Assembly (NCBI RefSeq): GCF_019145435.1
Contig: NZ_JAHSTS010000002.1
Location: forward strand, 2,080,001 to 2,144,000
Source: Pseudomonas ekonensis
GTDB taxonomy: Bacteria > Pseudomonadota > Gammaproteobacteria > Pseudomonadales > Pseudomonadaceae
DNA: 64,000 nucleotides
Direction: 5' to 3'
The position numbers and the translations under genes were made by a program. This document shows positions 11,964-22,934 of this stretch, in pieces. Numbering within the stretch: the stretch's first letter is position 1; the number at the start of each line of letters is the position of its first letter. The notes under the pieces are model-generated. The model did not search any database and was not told the DNA's origin. It saw only the letters and a program-made list of their open reading frames with translations.

Positions 11964-13064
11964 TCAACCTTTAAGCTGAGCCAGGGCGCGGTAATCCGCT
12001 CCCAGCGTGGCCTGTAGAACCTCTTTCGGATAATCGTCGGTCACCACCGCTTCGCCCATCCGGCGCAGCAGCACCAGGCGCAAGCGACCGTCGATCACTT
12101 TCTTGTCAATTGCCATGTGTTCGAGGAAATCGGCCTCGGTCATCTCTTCGGGCGGCACCACCGGCAGGCCGGCGCGCTGGAACAGGCGGATGCCGCGGTC
12201 ACGCTCCTGGGCGCTGATCCAGCCCAGGCGCGCGGACATGTCCAGGGCCATGACCGTACCGGCGGCGACCGCCTCGCCGTGCAACCAGACACCATAGCCC
12301 ATGTGGGTCTCGATGGCGTGGCCGAAGGTATGGCCGAGGTTGAGGGTGGCGCGCACGCCGGACTCCCGCTCGTCGGCGCCGACCACGGCGGCCTTGGCCG
12401 CGCAGGAACGCTCGATGGCGTAGGTCAGTGCCTGCGGGTCGAGGTTGCGCAGTTTGTCGACGTTGTCTTCGAGCCAGGTCAGGAACGGCTCGTCGCAGAT
12501 CAGCCCGTACTTGATGACTTCCGCCAGACCGGCGGACAGCTCGCGCGCCGGTAAGGTCTTGAGCGAGGCGGTGTCGATCAGCACCACGTTCGGCTGGTAG
12601 AACGCACCGACCATGTTCTTGCCCAGCGGATGGTTGATCCCGGTCTTGCCGCCCACCGACGAATCGACCTGGGACAGCAGTGTGGTGGGGATCTGGATGA
12701 AATCGACGCCGCGCTGGTAGCAGGCCGCCGCGAAACCGGCCATGTCGCCGATGACGCCGCCGCCCAGGGCGATCACGGTGGTGCGGCGGTCATGCCGGGC
12801 GGTCAGCAGGCCGTCGAAGATCAGTTGCAGGGTTTCCCAGTTCTTGTGCGCCTCGCCGTCGGGCAGCACCACGGAGATCACCGAGTACGGCGCCAGGGTG
12901 CGGGTCAGACGCTCAAGATAGAGCGGCGCCACGGTCTCGTTGGAGACGATCGCCACTTGCCGCCCATGGATGTGCGGAGCCAACAGTTCAGGCCGGTCCA
13001 ACAAACCTTCGCCAATATGAATCGGGTAGCTGCGCTCGCCCAGATCGACCTTGAGTGTCTGCAT
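11964..13064 (-). CDS. aroB: 3-dehydroquinate synthase
   Basis: A 366-residue cytosolic NAD- and metal-dependent enzyme, second step of the shikimate pathway, converting DAHP to 3-dehydroquinate. Visible signatures are the nucleotide-binding loop [38 protein letters not shown], and the metal ligands in [11 protein letters not shown] and [10 protein letters not shown]. Length is normal. It lies between aroK (131 bp upstream) and the AAA-SPOR gene, the common aroK-aroB-damX order. Confidence 0.98.
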   Translation of the reverse strand: MQTLKVDLGERSYPIHIGEGLLDRPELLAPHIHGRQVAIVSNETVAPLYLERLTRTLAPYSVISVVLPDGEAHKNWETLQLIFDGLLTARHDRRTTVIALGGGVIGDMAGFAAACYQRGVDFIQIPTTLLSQVDSSVGGKTGINHPLGKNMVGAFYQPNVVLIDTASLKTLPARELSAGLAEVIKYGLICDEPFLTWLEDNVDKLRNLDPQALTYAIERSCAAKAAVVGADERESGVRATLNLGHTFGHAIETHMGYGVWLHGEAVAAGTVMALDMSARLGWISAQERDRGIRLFQRAGLPVVPPEEMTEADFLEHMAIDKKVIDGRLRLVLLRRMGEAVVTDDYPKEVLQATLGADYRALAQLKG

Positions 13065-13195
13065 GTGTCCCCACAGTGAAGATGGCTGAATTATCGGATG
13101 TCCGCGGTCTTAGCCGGTATGACGCCGCCCGCACGCCATCCGCCACACCCCCGGCCATGACGGGACGCCGAGGATAGCGCATTTCGGGCGGCGCT

Positions 13196-13714
13196 TTAAC
13201 GGGGCGGAAGCTGCTGCAGACGGTCGAGGATGTCGAGCACCACCAGGCGCGGTGGCCGCTCGTCGGTTTCCACCACCAGATCGGCGATCTCCCGGTACAG
13301 CGGGTCGCGGATCGCCAGCAGGTCGCGCAGGGTCTTTTCCGGATCGGCGGTGCGCAGCAACGGCCGGTTGCGGTCGCGTGACGTGCGCCCGACCTGCTGC
13401 TCGACGGAGGCGTGCAGGTACACCACCCGCCCGCCCTCGTGCAGGGCCTTGCGGTTGGCGTCGCGCATCACCGCGCCTCCGCCGGTGGCCAGCACCACGC
13501 CGTCGAACGCGCACAGCTCGGCGATCATCGCCTGCTCACGGTCACGAAAGCCGGGCTCGCCTTCCTTGTCGAAGATCCACGGGATATTGGCGCCCGTGCG
13601 CAGTTCAATTTCCTTGTCGGAATCTTTGAACGGCAGGCGCAGCTCTTTGGCCAGCAACCGGCCGATGGTGCTTTTTCCAGCGCCCATCGGGCCTACAAGA
13701 ATCAAATTTCGCAC
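13196..13714 (-). CDS. aroK: Shikimate kinase
   Basis: A 172-residue enzyme that phosphorylates shikimate at the 3-hydroxyl using ATP. It has Walker [16 protein letters not shown] at residues 8-22, the substrate region [18 protein letters not shown], and the GGGAVMR loop. The start is GTG (13712-13714), only 4 bp after the pilQ stop codon, so translation is probably coupled to pilQ. This joins a housekeeping gene to the pilMNOPQ operon. Confidence 0.97.
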   Translation of the reverse strand: MRNLILVGPMGAGKSTIGRLLAKELRLPFKDSDKEIELRTGANIPWIFDKEGEPGFRDREQAMIAELCAFDGVVLATGGGAVMRDANRKALHEGGRVVYLHASVEQQVGRTSRDRNRPLLRTADPEKTLRDLLAIRDPLYREIADLVVETDERPPRLVVLDILDRLQQLPPR

Positions 13715-13718
13715 AGAA

Positions 13719-15785
13719 TCAACGACTCACAGCAATCGCCTGGTTATTCATGATACGCGGAGTGAGGAAGACCAGCAGCTCGGATTTTTTCTCCGAGACC
13801 ACATCACGCCGGAAAAGGCGGCCAAGATACGGCACATCGCCAAGAAATGGCACCTTATCTACGACCTTGCTTTGAGTATTTGAGAAAACGCCCCCGATCA
13901 CGATGGTTTCGCCGTCGTTCACCAGCACCTTGGCGTTGACCTCGTTTTTCTTGATCGGCGGCACGTCCTGCACCTTGTTCAGGTAGTCCGGTTCGTCCTT
14001 GGTGACCTTGACCTCCATGATGATGCGGTTGTCCGGGGTGATCTGCGGCGTCACCTCCAGCGACAGCGAAGCCTCCTTGAACGACACCGACGTGGCGCCG
14101 CTGGAGCTGGCCTCCTGGTACGGGATCTCGGTGCCCTTGAGGATCTTGGCGGTTTCCTTGTCGGAGGTGACCACTTTGGGCTGCGAGACGATTTCCCCGT
14201 TGCCGGTCTTTTCCATGGCCGTCAGTTCGAGGTCGAGCAGCACGTTGTCGGTGATGAAGGCGATGCCGATCCCCGAGGTGTTGCCGGTGGTGCCCATGTC
14301 GACGAACGGCGTGTTGGTGCTGGTGCTGCCCGGCGTGCCGATGGTGGTGGACGCACCGTTGGTCACGCCGGAGGTGTTCCAGTTGCCCTTGTTGCGGATC
14401 GACCCGCCCCAGCGCACGCCCAGGCTCTTGTCGTAATCGACGTTGGCCTCGACGATCCGCGCCTCGATCATCACCTGGCGCACCGGGATGTCCAGTTGCG
14501 CCACGATCCGCCGCAGTTCGTCGAGGCGGTCCTGGGTCTGGTAGGCAATGATGTTGTTGGTGCGCTCATCGACGGTGATCGAGCCGCGTTCGTCGACTTT
14601 CGCCTCGGCGCTGGTCACCGACTGGAACAGCTTGGCGATGTCCGCCGCCTTGGCGTAGTTGACCTGCAGCAGTTCGCGGCGCAGCGGCGCCAGTTCGGCG
14701 ATCTGCTTCTGCGACTCGAGTTCCTGCCGCTCGCGGGCGGCGATCTCGTCGGCCGGCGCCACCAGCAGCACGTTGCCGATCTTGCGCTTGTCCAGCCCCT
14801 TGGTCTTGAGCACCAGGTCCAGGGCCTGATCCCACGGCACGTTCTGCAGGCGCAGGGTGATCCCGCCCTGCACCGTGTCGCTGGCCACCAGGTTGAGGTT
14901 GGTGAAGTCGGCGATCAGTTGCAGCACCGAGCGCACGTCGATGTCCTGAAAGTTCAGCGACAGCTTCTCGCCGCTGTAGCTGTTGCGGTCGGCGTTGCGC
15001 TTTTGCAGGTCATCGACCGTCATCGGCCGGATGCTGACAGTGAGCTTGTTGTCGGTCTGGTAGGTCGAGTACTCGTAGGTGCCGACGGGCTCGACGGTCA
15101 CGGTCGCCCGGTCGCCGCTGACACTGGAGCTGACGAACTGCACCGGTGTGGCGAAGTCCTTGACGTCGAGGCGCACCCGCAGCGGGTCGGGCAGTTGGGT
15201 ACGGGTGAAGTTGAGGACGATCTTGCCGTCGCGTTCCTGGATGTCCGGGGCGATGGCCGGGTCGGACAGGTCGATGACCACATTGCCCTCGCCGGCCGTG
15301 CCGCGCTGGAAGTCCACGCCCCGGATGGCCCTGGCCGTCGGGGCGTACGTCTTGGCCGGCGCGGGGCGCGATGCGGCCGTCGCTGGCCGGGGCGCCGTTT
15401 TGCGGGCGCCCTGGCCGACCACGACGAACAGCGTGTTGCCCTCGACCCGGGTGTCGTAGGGCACCAGCTGGGTCAGGTTGATGATCATCCGCGTCCGGTC
15501 CTTGGCCTCGACCACCGTGGCCGAGCGGGCATTGCCGCTGCCCAGGTCACGGGTCTTGTTCGCCAGCTGGCTGGAGACGCCCGGCAGGTCGAGGGCGATC
15601 CGCGCCGGCGAATCGGTGGTGTAGCCCTTGGGCTGCGGCGGCGGGCCGTCGAACGACAGCTTCAGCTCGACCCGGTCGCCCGGCAGCGCCGCCACGTCCA
15701 GTGCCTTGAGGGTGGCCGCACTGACCATCGGCGACAGCAGCGCTATCCATAGCGAAAGACCGAAGGTTGCGAAAATCCTGTTCAT
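13719..15785 (-). CDS. pilQ: Type IV pilus secretin
   Basis: A 688-residue outer-membrane secretin that forms the gated pore for type IV pilus fibres. It opens with a signal peptide ([13 protein letters not shown], cleavage near residue 23). Two AMIN peptidoglycan-binding domains follow (about 25-245), then the STN/N0 domain ([20 protein letters not shown]), an N1 domain, and the C-terminal secretin barrel with [16 protein letters not shown]. It is the last pil gene of pilMNOPQ and is followed closely by aroK. Confidence 0.97.
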   Translation of the reverse strand: MNRIFATFGLSLWIALLSPMVSAATLKALDVAALPGDRVELKLSFDGPPPQPKGYTTDSPARIALDLPGVSSQLANKTRDLGSGNARSATVVEAKDRTRMIINLTQLVPYDTRVEGNTLFVVVGQGARKTAPRPATAASRPAPAKTYAPTARAIRGVDFQRGTAGEGNVVIDLSDPAIAPDIQERDGKIVLNFTRTQLPDPLRVRLDVKDFATPVQFVSSSVSGDRATVTVEPVGTYEYSTYQTDNKLTVSIRPMTVDDLQKRNADRNSYSGEKLSLNFQDIDVRSVLQLIADFTNLNLVASDTVQGGITLRLQNVPWDQALDLVLKTKGLDKRKIGNVLLVAPADEIAARERQELESQKQIAELAPLRRELLQVNYAKAADIAKLFQSVTSAEAKVDERGSITVDERTNNIIAYQTQDRLDELRRIVAQLDIPVRQVMIEARIVEANVDYDKSLGVRWGGSIRNKGNWNTSGVTNGASTTIGTPGSTSTNTPFVDMGTTGNTSGIGIAFITDNVLLDLELTAMEKTGNGEIVSQPKVVTSDKETAKILKGTEIPYQEASSSGATSVSFKEASLSLEVTPQITPDNRIIMEVKVTKDEPDYLNKVQDVPPIKKNEVNAKVLVNDGETIVIGGVFSNTQSKVVDKVPFLGDVPYLGRLFRRDVVSEKKSELLVFLTPRIMNNQAIAVSR

Positions 15786-15798
15786 TGTTCGTCTTCCA

Positions 15799-16323
15799 CT
15801 ATGAGTGCTCTTTCAAAGGAATGGTGCGCGGCCGCTCCAGCCAGGCGCCCTCGCCGTCGGGAACGATCTCGACCACATCGACCTGGGAGGCGCTGATGGC
15901 GACGATGCGACCGTCGTTGCGCCCCAGGTAGTCGCCGACCTTCAGGCGGTGCACCCCGCCCGCCCCGCGCAGCAGCGCGAAGGAGCCGGAGGCGTTGGAA
16001 ATCGTGCCGACCATCTCGAACTGCTCGATGTTGAAACCTTCGAGGTACTGCTTGACCCGGTTGGGGTCGGGCCGGACATTGCGCGAGCCGTGCCGCTGCC
16101 CCGCCAGGTCGACCCGCACCTGGCGGGAGAACGGGCTGCGCAGGCTCGCTGCGCTGTAGGTGAAGGTCGGATAGGCATGGAAGACCGGCGTCGGCTCGAT
16201 CTTGCCCGGCGGGCGCTGGCGGATCTCGTTCATGTACGCGTCGAGGTCGCTGAAGTCGCCGCCCCCGCAGCCACCCAACCCCAACGCCAGGGCAAGCGGA
16301 ATGAAACACCGGATCGGGCTCAT
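15799..16323 (-). CDS. pilP: Type IV pilus inner-membrane lipoprotein
   Basis: A 174-residue lipoprotein linking the PilMNO inner-membrane complex to the PilQ secretin. The N-terminus is a lipoprotein signal (LALALGLGGC, lipidated cysteine near residue 19). A disordered segment precedes the C-terminal beta domain that contacts PilQ (MVGTISNASGSFALLRG, HRLKVGDYLGRNDGRI). The ATG at 16321-16323 overlaps the pilO stop by ATGA, which fixes the start; the same frame stays open upstream over pilO and should not be used. Confidence 0.95.
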   Translation of the reverse strand: MSPIRCFIPLALALGLGGCGGGDFSDLDAYMNEIRQRPPGKIEPTPVFHAYPTFTYSAASLRSPFSRQVRVDLAGQRHGSRNVRPDPNRVKQYLEGFNIEQFEMVGTISNASGSFALLRGAGGVHRLKVGDYLGRNDGRIVAISASQVDVVEIVPDGEGAWLERPRTIPLKEHS

Positions 16324-16961
16324 GGCGTGGGCCCCTTGTCTTGCGGCTGTCCCTTGTCGTTGTAGCGGTAGGTCTTGGCCAGGATGCTCATGCGCAGCTT
16401 CGACCCGCCTTCGGGATTGGCCGGCGCGAGTTCGAAGTCGTGCAGGGTGACGATCCGGGGCAACCCGGCCACGCCGCTGACGAACGTCGCCAGGTCGTGA
16501 TAGCCGCCGGTGACGGTGATCTGGATCGGCAGCTCGATATAGAACTGCTGGACCACCTCCGGCAGCAGCTTGATCTCTTCGAATTCGAGCCCGCTGCCAA
16601 GCCCCGTCCGGGTGATGTCCTCCAGCAGGCCCGGCACCTCGGTGTCGCTGGGCAGTTGACGCAGCAGCACGCCGAAGGAGTTTTCCATCTCCTTCATCTG
16701 CTGGGTGTAGAGCTCGAGGTTGGCCGCCATGTGCGCCTTGGTCGCGAACTGCTCCTTCAGCGTGGCCTCTTCCTCGCGCTTGAGCTCGAGCTGGTTCTCC
16801 AGGTCGCTGATGAAGAAGTTGTAGCCAAGCGCCAGCACCAGCACCATCAGCAACGCACCGGCCAGCCCCTTCACCGCGGTCGGCCAGGAGCCGATGTTGC
16901 CGGTGTCCAGGTCGTTGAAGTCGATGCTGCGCAGGCTGCCCAGCCATTCGGACGGTTTCAT
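16320..16961 (-). CDS. pilO: Type IV pilus alignment protein PilO
   Basis: A 213-residue bitopic inner-membrane protein. It has a short cytoplasmic N-terminus, a membrane helix near residues 30-48 (GLAGALLMVLVLALGYNFF), a coiled coil (about 50-95), and a ferredoxin-like periplasmic domain. It pairs with PilN in the alignment subcomplex. It overlaps both neighbours by 4 bp (pilN stop with pilO start, pilO stop with pilP start), as expected of co-translated stoichiometric subunits. Confidence 0.96.
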   Translation of the reverse strand: MKPSEWLGSLRSIDFNDLDTGNIGSWPTAVKGLAGALLMVLVLALGYNFFISDLENQLELKREEEATLKEQFATKAHMAANLELYTQQMKEMENSFGVLLRQLPSDTEVPGLLEDITRTGLGSGLEFEEIKLLPEVVQQFYIELPIQITVTGGYHDLATFVSGVAGLPRIVTLHDFELAPANPEGGSKLRMSILAKTYRYNDKGQPQDKGPTP

Positions 16962-17523
16962 TGGACGTCCTCCGCCAGCTTGGGCCGGGTCTGGCGAACG
17001 GTCAGCTGGAAGGTGTTGGCCTGGTCCAGCTGCCCGGCGGTGGTCGCCTTCACTTCGTTGAGGACCGGCGCATCGAACCAGTCGGAGGCGTCGAGGTTGC
17101 GCATCAGGTCGGAGACGCGGTTGTTCGACTCCGCCGCACCGCTGATCGACAAGGTCTTGCCGACCATCTTCACGTCGGTGAAATACACCCCGTCAGGCAG
17201 GGTGCGGGCGAGCTGGTCGAAGATCCGCCCGCTGATCTGCCGGTTGCCCTGCAAGTCCTGGATGATGCGCATGCGCTCCACCAGTTGCTGACGGCGGGCC
17301 TTGAGTTCGCTGATCTGTTTGATCCGCTCGTCGACCAGGGCGATCTGCTTGCCGATGTATTCGTTGCGCGCCGTTTGCCGCTCGATGGCCGCGCCGATGA
17401 TCTGGTCGGCGATCAGCACCGCGCCGACCGACCCGACCAGCACACCGGTCAACGCCAGCAGGAAACGCTTGCGCCGCTCTTCGCGGCGCTCCTCACGCCA
17501 GGGCAGAAGGTTGATCCGCGCCA

Positions 17524-17524
<1 letters not shown>
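16958..17524 (-). CDS. pilN: Type IV pilus alignment protein PilN
   Basis: A 188-residue bitopic membrane protein. Its N-terminus MARINLLPWREERREE contains the INLLPWR motif that docks into PilM. A membrane helix follows (FLLALTGVLVGSVGAVLIA, about 21-40), then a coiled coil and a ferredoxin-like periplasmic domain that dimerises with PilO. The start overlaps the pilM stop codon by one base (TGATG); the frame stays open upstream but that part is a shadow of pilM. Confidence 0.96.
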
Positions 17525-18615
<1,091 letters not shown>

Positions 18616-18696
18616 TTACGGACTCCGTTATGCGCCTTGCGTTCCCTCGCCCCGTCTTGACAGAAGCGCAAATGACGCCCCCAGCGGAAAAGTGCT

Positions 18697-18702
18697 TATA
18701 AT
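18697..18702 (+). promoter_or_regulatory. -10 element of the ponA promoter
   Basis: A perfect TATAAT lies 102 bp before the ponA start in the ponA/pilM spacer. The best -35 is ATGACG (18672-18677) at a long 19-bp spacing, so the promoter may need help or use the upstream TG. The same spacer has a small palindrome ACGGACTCCGT (18618-18628) nearer pilM. Confidence 0.5.
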
Positions 18703-18804
18703 GCCCAGCGATTTTTTCCGCTTTTACCGCCAGCGCGGGCCCTTCGTGCATGTCGCCGCAAGCCCGTCGCCAATTTCATTCTTTGCCCTGGATGTCCAAA
18801 AGCC

Positions 18805-21246
18805 TTGATTCGTCTGCTGAAATTTTTCGGTTGGTCCATCGTCGCCGTTTTCTGCGGACTGCTTTTAGGTCTCAGCGGCGCGTTCCTTTACCTTAGTCCG
18901 GGTTTGCCATCTGTGGAGGCGCTGAGAAGCATTCAGTTGCAGATTCCGCTCCGGGTGTACAGCAGCGACAACAAGTTGATCGCAGAATTTGGCGAAATGC
19001 GCCGCACGCCGATCCGTTTCGCCGACATTCCCCCCAATTTCATCAATGCGTTACTAAGTGCTGAAGACGACAACTTCGCCAACCACTACGGCGTCGACCC
19101 GAGCAGCCTGATGCGCGCCGCGACCCAGTTGCTCAAGAGCGGCCACATCCAGTCCGGCGGCAGCACCATCACCATGCAGGTGGCGAAGAACTTCTTCCTG
19201 ACCAGCGAACGCAGCTTCTCGCGCAAGACCACCGAGATCCTCCTGGCCCTGCAGATCGAACGGCAACTGACCAAGGACGAGATCCTTGAGCTGTACGTGA
19301 ACAAGATCTACCTGGGCAACCGCGCCTACGGCATCGAGGCCGCAGCGCAGGTGTACTACGGCAAATCGATCCGCGAGGTCAGCCTGGCGCAGATGGCGAT
19401 GATCGCCGGCCTGCCCAAGGCCCCGTCGCGCTTCAACCCGCTGGCCAACCCTGCGCGCAGCAAGGAGCGCCGCGACTGGATCCTGGGGCGCATGTACAAG
19501 CTGGGCAAGATCACCGAGGCGGACTACACCGCCGCCGTCAACGAGCCGCTGAACGCCAGCTACCACGTGCCGACCCCGGAAGTGAACGCCCCGTACATCG
19601 CCGAAATGGCCCGGGCGGAAATGGTCGGTCGCTACGGCAGCGACGCCTACACCGAAGGCTTTCGCGTCACCACCACGGTGCCGAGCAACCTGCAGGAAAT
19701 GGCCAACAACGCCCTGCACGAAGGCCTGATGACCTACGACCAGCGCCACGGCTACCGCGGCCCCGAGTCGCGCCTGCCGGGCAAGACCCGCGAGGCTTGG
19801 GCCAACGAGCTGACCAAGCAGCGCACCATCAGCAGCCTGGAGCCGGCCATCGTCACCCAGGTGGACAAGAACGGCCTGCAGGTGCTCACCCGCACCGGCG
19901 AAGAGCACGTCGCCTGGGACACCATGAAGTGGGCCCGGCCGTTCCTCAACACCAACAGCATGGGCGCCGCCCCGCGCCAGCCGTCGGACGTGGCGCAGGT
20001 GGGCGACCTGGTGCGCGTGCAGCGCCAGGCGAACAATTCGCTCAAGTTCAGCCAGATCCCTCAGGCCCAGGGCGCGCTGGTGTCGCTGGATCCGCAGAAC
20101 GGCGCGATCCGCTCGCTGGTCGGCGGCTTCGCCTTCGAGCAGAGCAACTACAACCGCGCCATGCAGGCCAAGCGCCAGCCGGGTTCGAGCTTCAAGCCGT
20201 TCGTCTACAGCGCGGCGCTGGACAACGGCTACACCGCCGCCAGCCTGGTCAACGATGCGCCGATCGTGTTCGTCGACGAATACCTGGACAAGGTCTGGCG
20301 TCCGAAGAACGACACCAACACCTTCCTCGGCCCGATCCGCCTGCGCGAAGCGCTGTACAAGTCGCGCAACCTGGTGTCGATCCGCCTGCTGCAGGCGATG
20401 GGCGTCGGCAAGACCATCGATTACATCACCCGCTTCGGCTTCAACAAGCAGGACCTGCCGCCGAACCTGTCCCTGGCGCTGGGCACCGCGACGCTGACGC
20501 CAATGGAGATCGCCACCGGCTGGAGCACCTTCGCCAACGGCGGCTACAAGATCACGCCGTACATCATCGACAGGATCGAAAGCCGCAACGGCGACACCCT
20601 GTTCGTCGCCAACCCGCCGACAGTGCCGCAAGGCACGGCGGCCACCGACGGCATCGCCGCGCCGGCCACCCCGGCGTTCACCGTCAACGCGACACCGGGC
20701 GAAGCCCCCGGCAGCACTGTGGCGCCGCAGACGCCGGCGGTGGCCGAACGGATCGTCGACGGCCGCACCACCTACATCCTCAACAGCATGCTGCAGGACG
20801 TGATCAAGCTCGGTACCGGTCGCCGTGCCCTGGCCATGGGCCGCAGCGACATCGCCGGCAAGACCGGCACCACCAACGAATCGAAGGACGCCTGGTTCTC
20901 CGGCTACAACGCCGACTACGTGACCACGGTCTGGACCGGTTTCGACCAGCCGGAAAGCCTCGGCCGCCGGGAGTTCGGCGGCACCGTGGCGCTGCCGATC
21001 TGGATGAACTACATGTCCGCCGCCCTCAAGGACAAGCCGCCGCATGTCCAGGCGGAGCCGGAAGGCATCCTCAGCCTGCGGGTGGATCCGGTCAGCGGCC
21101 GCGCCGCCACGCCGAGCACGCCGGGCGCGTACTTCGAGCTGTTCAAGGCCGAAGACACGCCGCCGTCGGTCAACGAGATCGGCAATGGCGCCGTGCCGGG
21201 CAGCCCGCTGCCGGCGGACGAACAGGCGCCGATCGATTTGTTCTAG
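18805..21246 (+). CDS. ponA: Penicillin-binding protein 1A
   Basis: An 813-residue bifunctional peptidoglycan synthase anchored in the inner membrane. An N-terminal membrane helix (about 7-30) is followed by the GT51 glycosyltransferase domain with AEDDNFANHYGVD and GGSTITMQVAKNFF. A class A OB-like insert follows, then the transpeptidase domain with the catalytic serine in QPGSSFKPF, the SKxN-type motif KSRN, and the KTGTT triad. The start is a TTG at 18805; family alignment (MIRLLKFFGWS) supports it and no ATG is available nearby. Confidence 0.96.
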   Translation: MIRLLKFFGWSIVAVFCGLLLGLSGAFLYLSPGLPSVEALRSIQLQIPLRVYSSDNKLIAEFGEMRRTPIRFADIPPNFINALLSAEDDNFANHYGVDPSSLMRAATQLLKSGHIQSGGSTITMQVAKNFFLTSERSFSRKTTEILLALQIERQLTKDEILELYVNKIYLGNRAYGIEAAAQVYYGKSIREVSLAQMAMIAGLPKAPSRFNPLANPARSKERRDWILGRMYKLGKITEADYTAAVNEPLNASYHVPTPEVNAPYIAEMARAEMVGRYGSDAYTEGFRVTTTVPSNLQEMANNALHEGLMTYDQRHGYRGPESRLPGKTREAWANELTKQRTISSLEPAIVTQVDKNGLQVLTRTGEEHVAWDTMKWARPFLNTNSMGAAPRQPSDVAQVGDLVRVQRQANNSLKFSQIPQAQGALVSLDPQNGAIRSLVGGFAFEQSNYNRAMQAKRQPGSSFKPFVYSAALDNGYTAASLVNDAPIVFVDEYLDKVWRPKNDTNTFLGPIRLREALYKSRNLVSIRLLQAMGVGKTIDYITRFGFNKQDLPPNLSLALGTATLTPMEIATGWSTFANGGYKITPYIIDRIESRNGDTLFVANPPTVPQGTAATDGIAAPATPAFTVNATPGEAPGSTVAPQTPAVAERIVDGRTTYILNSMLQDVIKLGTGRRALAMGRSDIAGKTGTTNESKDAWFSGYNADYVTTVWTGFDQPESLGRREFGGTVALPIWMNYMSAALKDKPPHVQAEPEGILSLRVDPVSGRAATPSTPGAYFELFKAEDTPPSVNEIGNGAVPGSPLPADEQAPIDLF

Positions 21247-21257
21247 GGGGCAGCTAG

Positions 21258-21422
21258 AAGCTGCAAGCTGCAAGCTGCAAGCTGCAAGCTGCAAGCTGCA
21301 AGCTGCAAGCAAGAGCAAGAGCAAGAGCAAGAGCAAGAGCAACGCACCTCTACTTGCCGCTTGCCGCTTGAAGCTTGCCGCTTGAAGCTTGAAGCTTGAA
21401 GCTTGAAGCTTGAAGCTTGAAA
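21258..21422. repeat. Tandem heptads in mirror arrangement, locus 3
   Basis: Directly after ponA come seven exact copies of AAGCTGC (21258-21306), then five copies of the hexamer AAGAGC (21311-21340), then ten heptads of CTTGCCG/CTTGAAG type (21353-21422). The left and right blocks are roughly reverse-complementary, so the transcript can fold on itself. A perfect terminator follows. It is the most regular member of the heptad family in this window together with locus 4. Confidence 0.9.
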
Positions 21423-21436
21423 CCCAAACCGCCTCC

Positions 21437-21471
21437 ATAAAAAACCCCAGCATTAGGCTGGGGTTTTTTAT
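21437..21471. terminator. Bidirectional intrinsic terminator, ponA / malic enzyme
   Basis: A perfect 15-bp stem (21437-21451 with 21457-21471), core CCCCAGC/GCTGGGG, flanked by A6 on one side and T6 on the other, with loop ATTAG. It serves the convergent ponA (plus) and malic enzyme (minus) transcripts. Confidence 0.95.
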
Positions 21472-21483
21472 GGGCGGCTGCTT

Positions 21484-22752
21484 TTAACCGTTGAACACGT
21501 CATCCACGCTTTTCAGCGGGTAGTTCTTCGGATACGGCAGGGTCGCCACGCCGGTCTCGATGGCGGCCTTGGCCACGGCGTCGGAGACGACGGTGATCAG
21601 GCGTGCGTCCATCGGCTTCGGAATGATGTACTCACGGCCGAATTCCAGCGCATCGACGCCGTAGGCGGCGCAGACTTCCTTCGGCACCGGCAGCTTGGCC
21701 AGGTCCTTCAGGGCGTTGGCGGCGGCGATCTTCATTTCTTCGTTGATGCGCTTGGCGCGTACGTCCAGGGCACCGCGGAAGATGAACGGGAAGCCCAGCA
21801 CGTTGTTGACCTGGTTCGGGTAGTCCGAACGGCCGGTGGCCATGATCACGTCGTTGCGGGTGGCGTGGGCCAGTTCCGGGGCGATTTCCGGATCCGGGTT
21901 GGAGCAGGCGAACACGATCGGGTTGGCCGCCATGCGCTTGAGCTGCTCGGCGCTCAGCAGGTTCGGGCCGGACAGGCCGACGAACACGTCCGCGCCTTCG
22001 ATGGCGTCGTCCAGGGTGCGCTTGTCGGTGGCGTGGGCGAACACGGCCTTGTACTGGTTCAGGTCGTCACGGCCGGCGTGGATCACGCCGGTGCGGTCGA
22101 TCATGTAGATGTTCTCGACCTTGGCGCCCATGCTCACCAGCAGCTTCATGCAGGAGATGGCGGCGGCGCCGGCGCCCAGGCAGACGATCTTGGCGTCGGC
22201 CAGGGTCTTGCCGGCGATTTCCAGGGCGTTGATCATGCCGGCGGCGGTCACGATGGCGGTGCCGTGCTGGTCATCGTGGAACACCGGGATGTCGCACTGT
22301 TCGATCAGGGCGCGTTCGATCTCGAAGCACTCGGGTGCCTTGATGTCTTCCAGGTTGATGCCGCCGAAGGTGATGGAGATGCGCTTGACGGTGTCGATGA
22401 AGGCTTGCGGGCTTTCGGAGTCGACTTCGATGTCGAACACGTCGATGCCGGCGAAGCGCTTGAACAGCACGCCCTTGCCTTCCATCACAGGCTTGGAGGC
22501 CAGCGGGCCGAGGTTGCCCAGGCCGAGAATCGCGGTGCCATCGGAAATGACTGCAACCAGGTTGCCTTTGCCGGTGTACTTGTAGGCCAGTTCGGGATCG
22601 CGGGCGATCTCGCGTACCGGCTCGGCTACGCCGGGGCTGTAGGCCAGCGACAGGTCGCGGGCGGTGGCGGTGGCCTTGGTGAGCTCGACACTCAGCTTCC
22701 CTGGACGAGGATTGGCGTGATATTCGAGAGCGGCAGTTTTCAGATCAGACAT
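21484..22752 (-). CDS. maeB: NAD(P)-dependent malic enzyme, short form
   Basis: A 422-residue cytosolic enzyme that decarboxylates malate to pyruvate, supplying NAD(P)H and feeding pyruvate from the TCA cycle. Visible motifs are SLAYSPGVAEPVREIA, IPVFHDDQHGTAIVTAAG, and the dinucleotide fold VCLGAGAAAISCMKLL. It lacks the C-terminal phosphotransacetylase-like domain of the roughly 760-residue E. coli MaeB, as is usual in Pseudomonas. I used the ATG at 22750-22752 (MSDLKTAALEYH); the open frame upstream to 23247 is not coding. Cofactor preference cannot be settled by eye. Confidence 0.94.
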   Translation of the reverse strand: MSDLKTAALEYHANPRPGKLSVELTKATATARDLSLAYSPGVAEPVREIARDPELAYKYTGKGNLVAVISDGTAILGLGNLGPLASKPVMEGKGVLFKRFAGIDVFDIEVDSESPQAFIDTVKRISITFGGINLEDIKAPECFEIERALIEQCDIPVFHDDQHGTAIVTAAGMINALEIAGKTLADAKIVCLGAGAAAISCMKLLVSMGAKVENIYMIDRTGVIHAGRDDLNQYKAVFAHATDKRTLDDAIEGADVFVGLSGPNLLSAEQLKRMAANPIVFACSNPDPEIAPELAHATRNDVIMATGRSDYPNQVNNVLGFPFIFRGALDVRAKRINEEMKIAAANALKDLAKLPVPKEVCAAYGVDALEFGREYIIPKPMDARLITVVSDAVAKAAIETGVATLPYPKNYPLKSVDDVFNG

Positions 22753-22934
22753 TTTGGCATTCCGCTTTTTACTGTTGGACAGACTGGTCAGCGAGGATAC
22801 GCGCCTCGCAAAGTCCTCACAAGACTGCCCGGTCACCCCTGTCAAGCGAGCTGTCCTACGACTTTGGGCCAAGAGCCACGGCCCGCAAGGGCTTGACTGT
22901 TCACAATCGCCAGTAAAAATGTCTACAATTTTTT

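Noticed and set aside
18657..18662. Perfect TTGACA upstream of ponA as a -35 box
   Set aside because: It lies 34 bp from the TATAAT at 18697, too far to pair with it, and no -10 is found at 17 bp.
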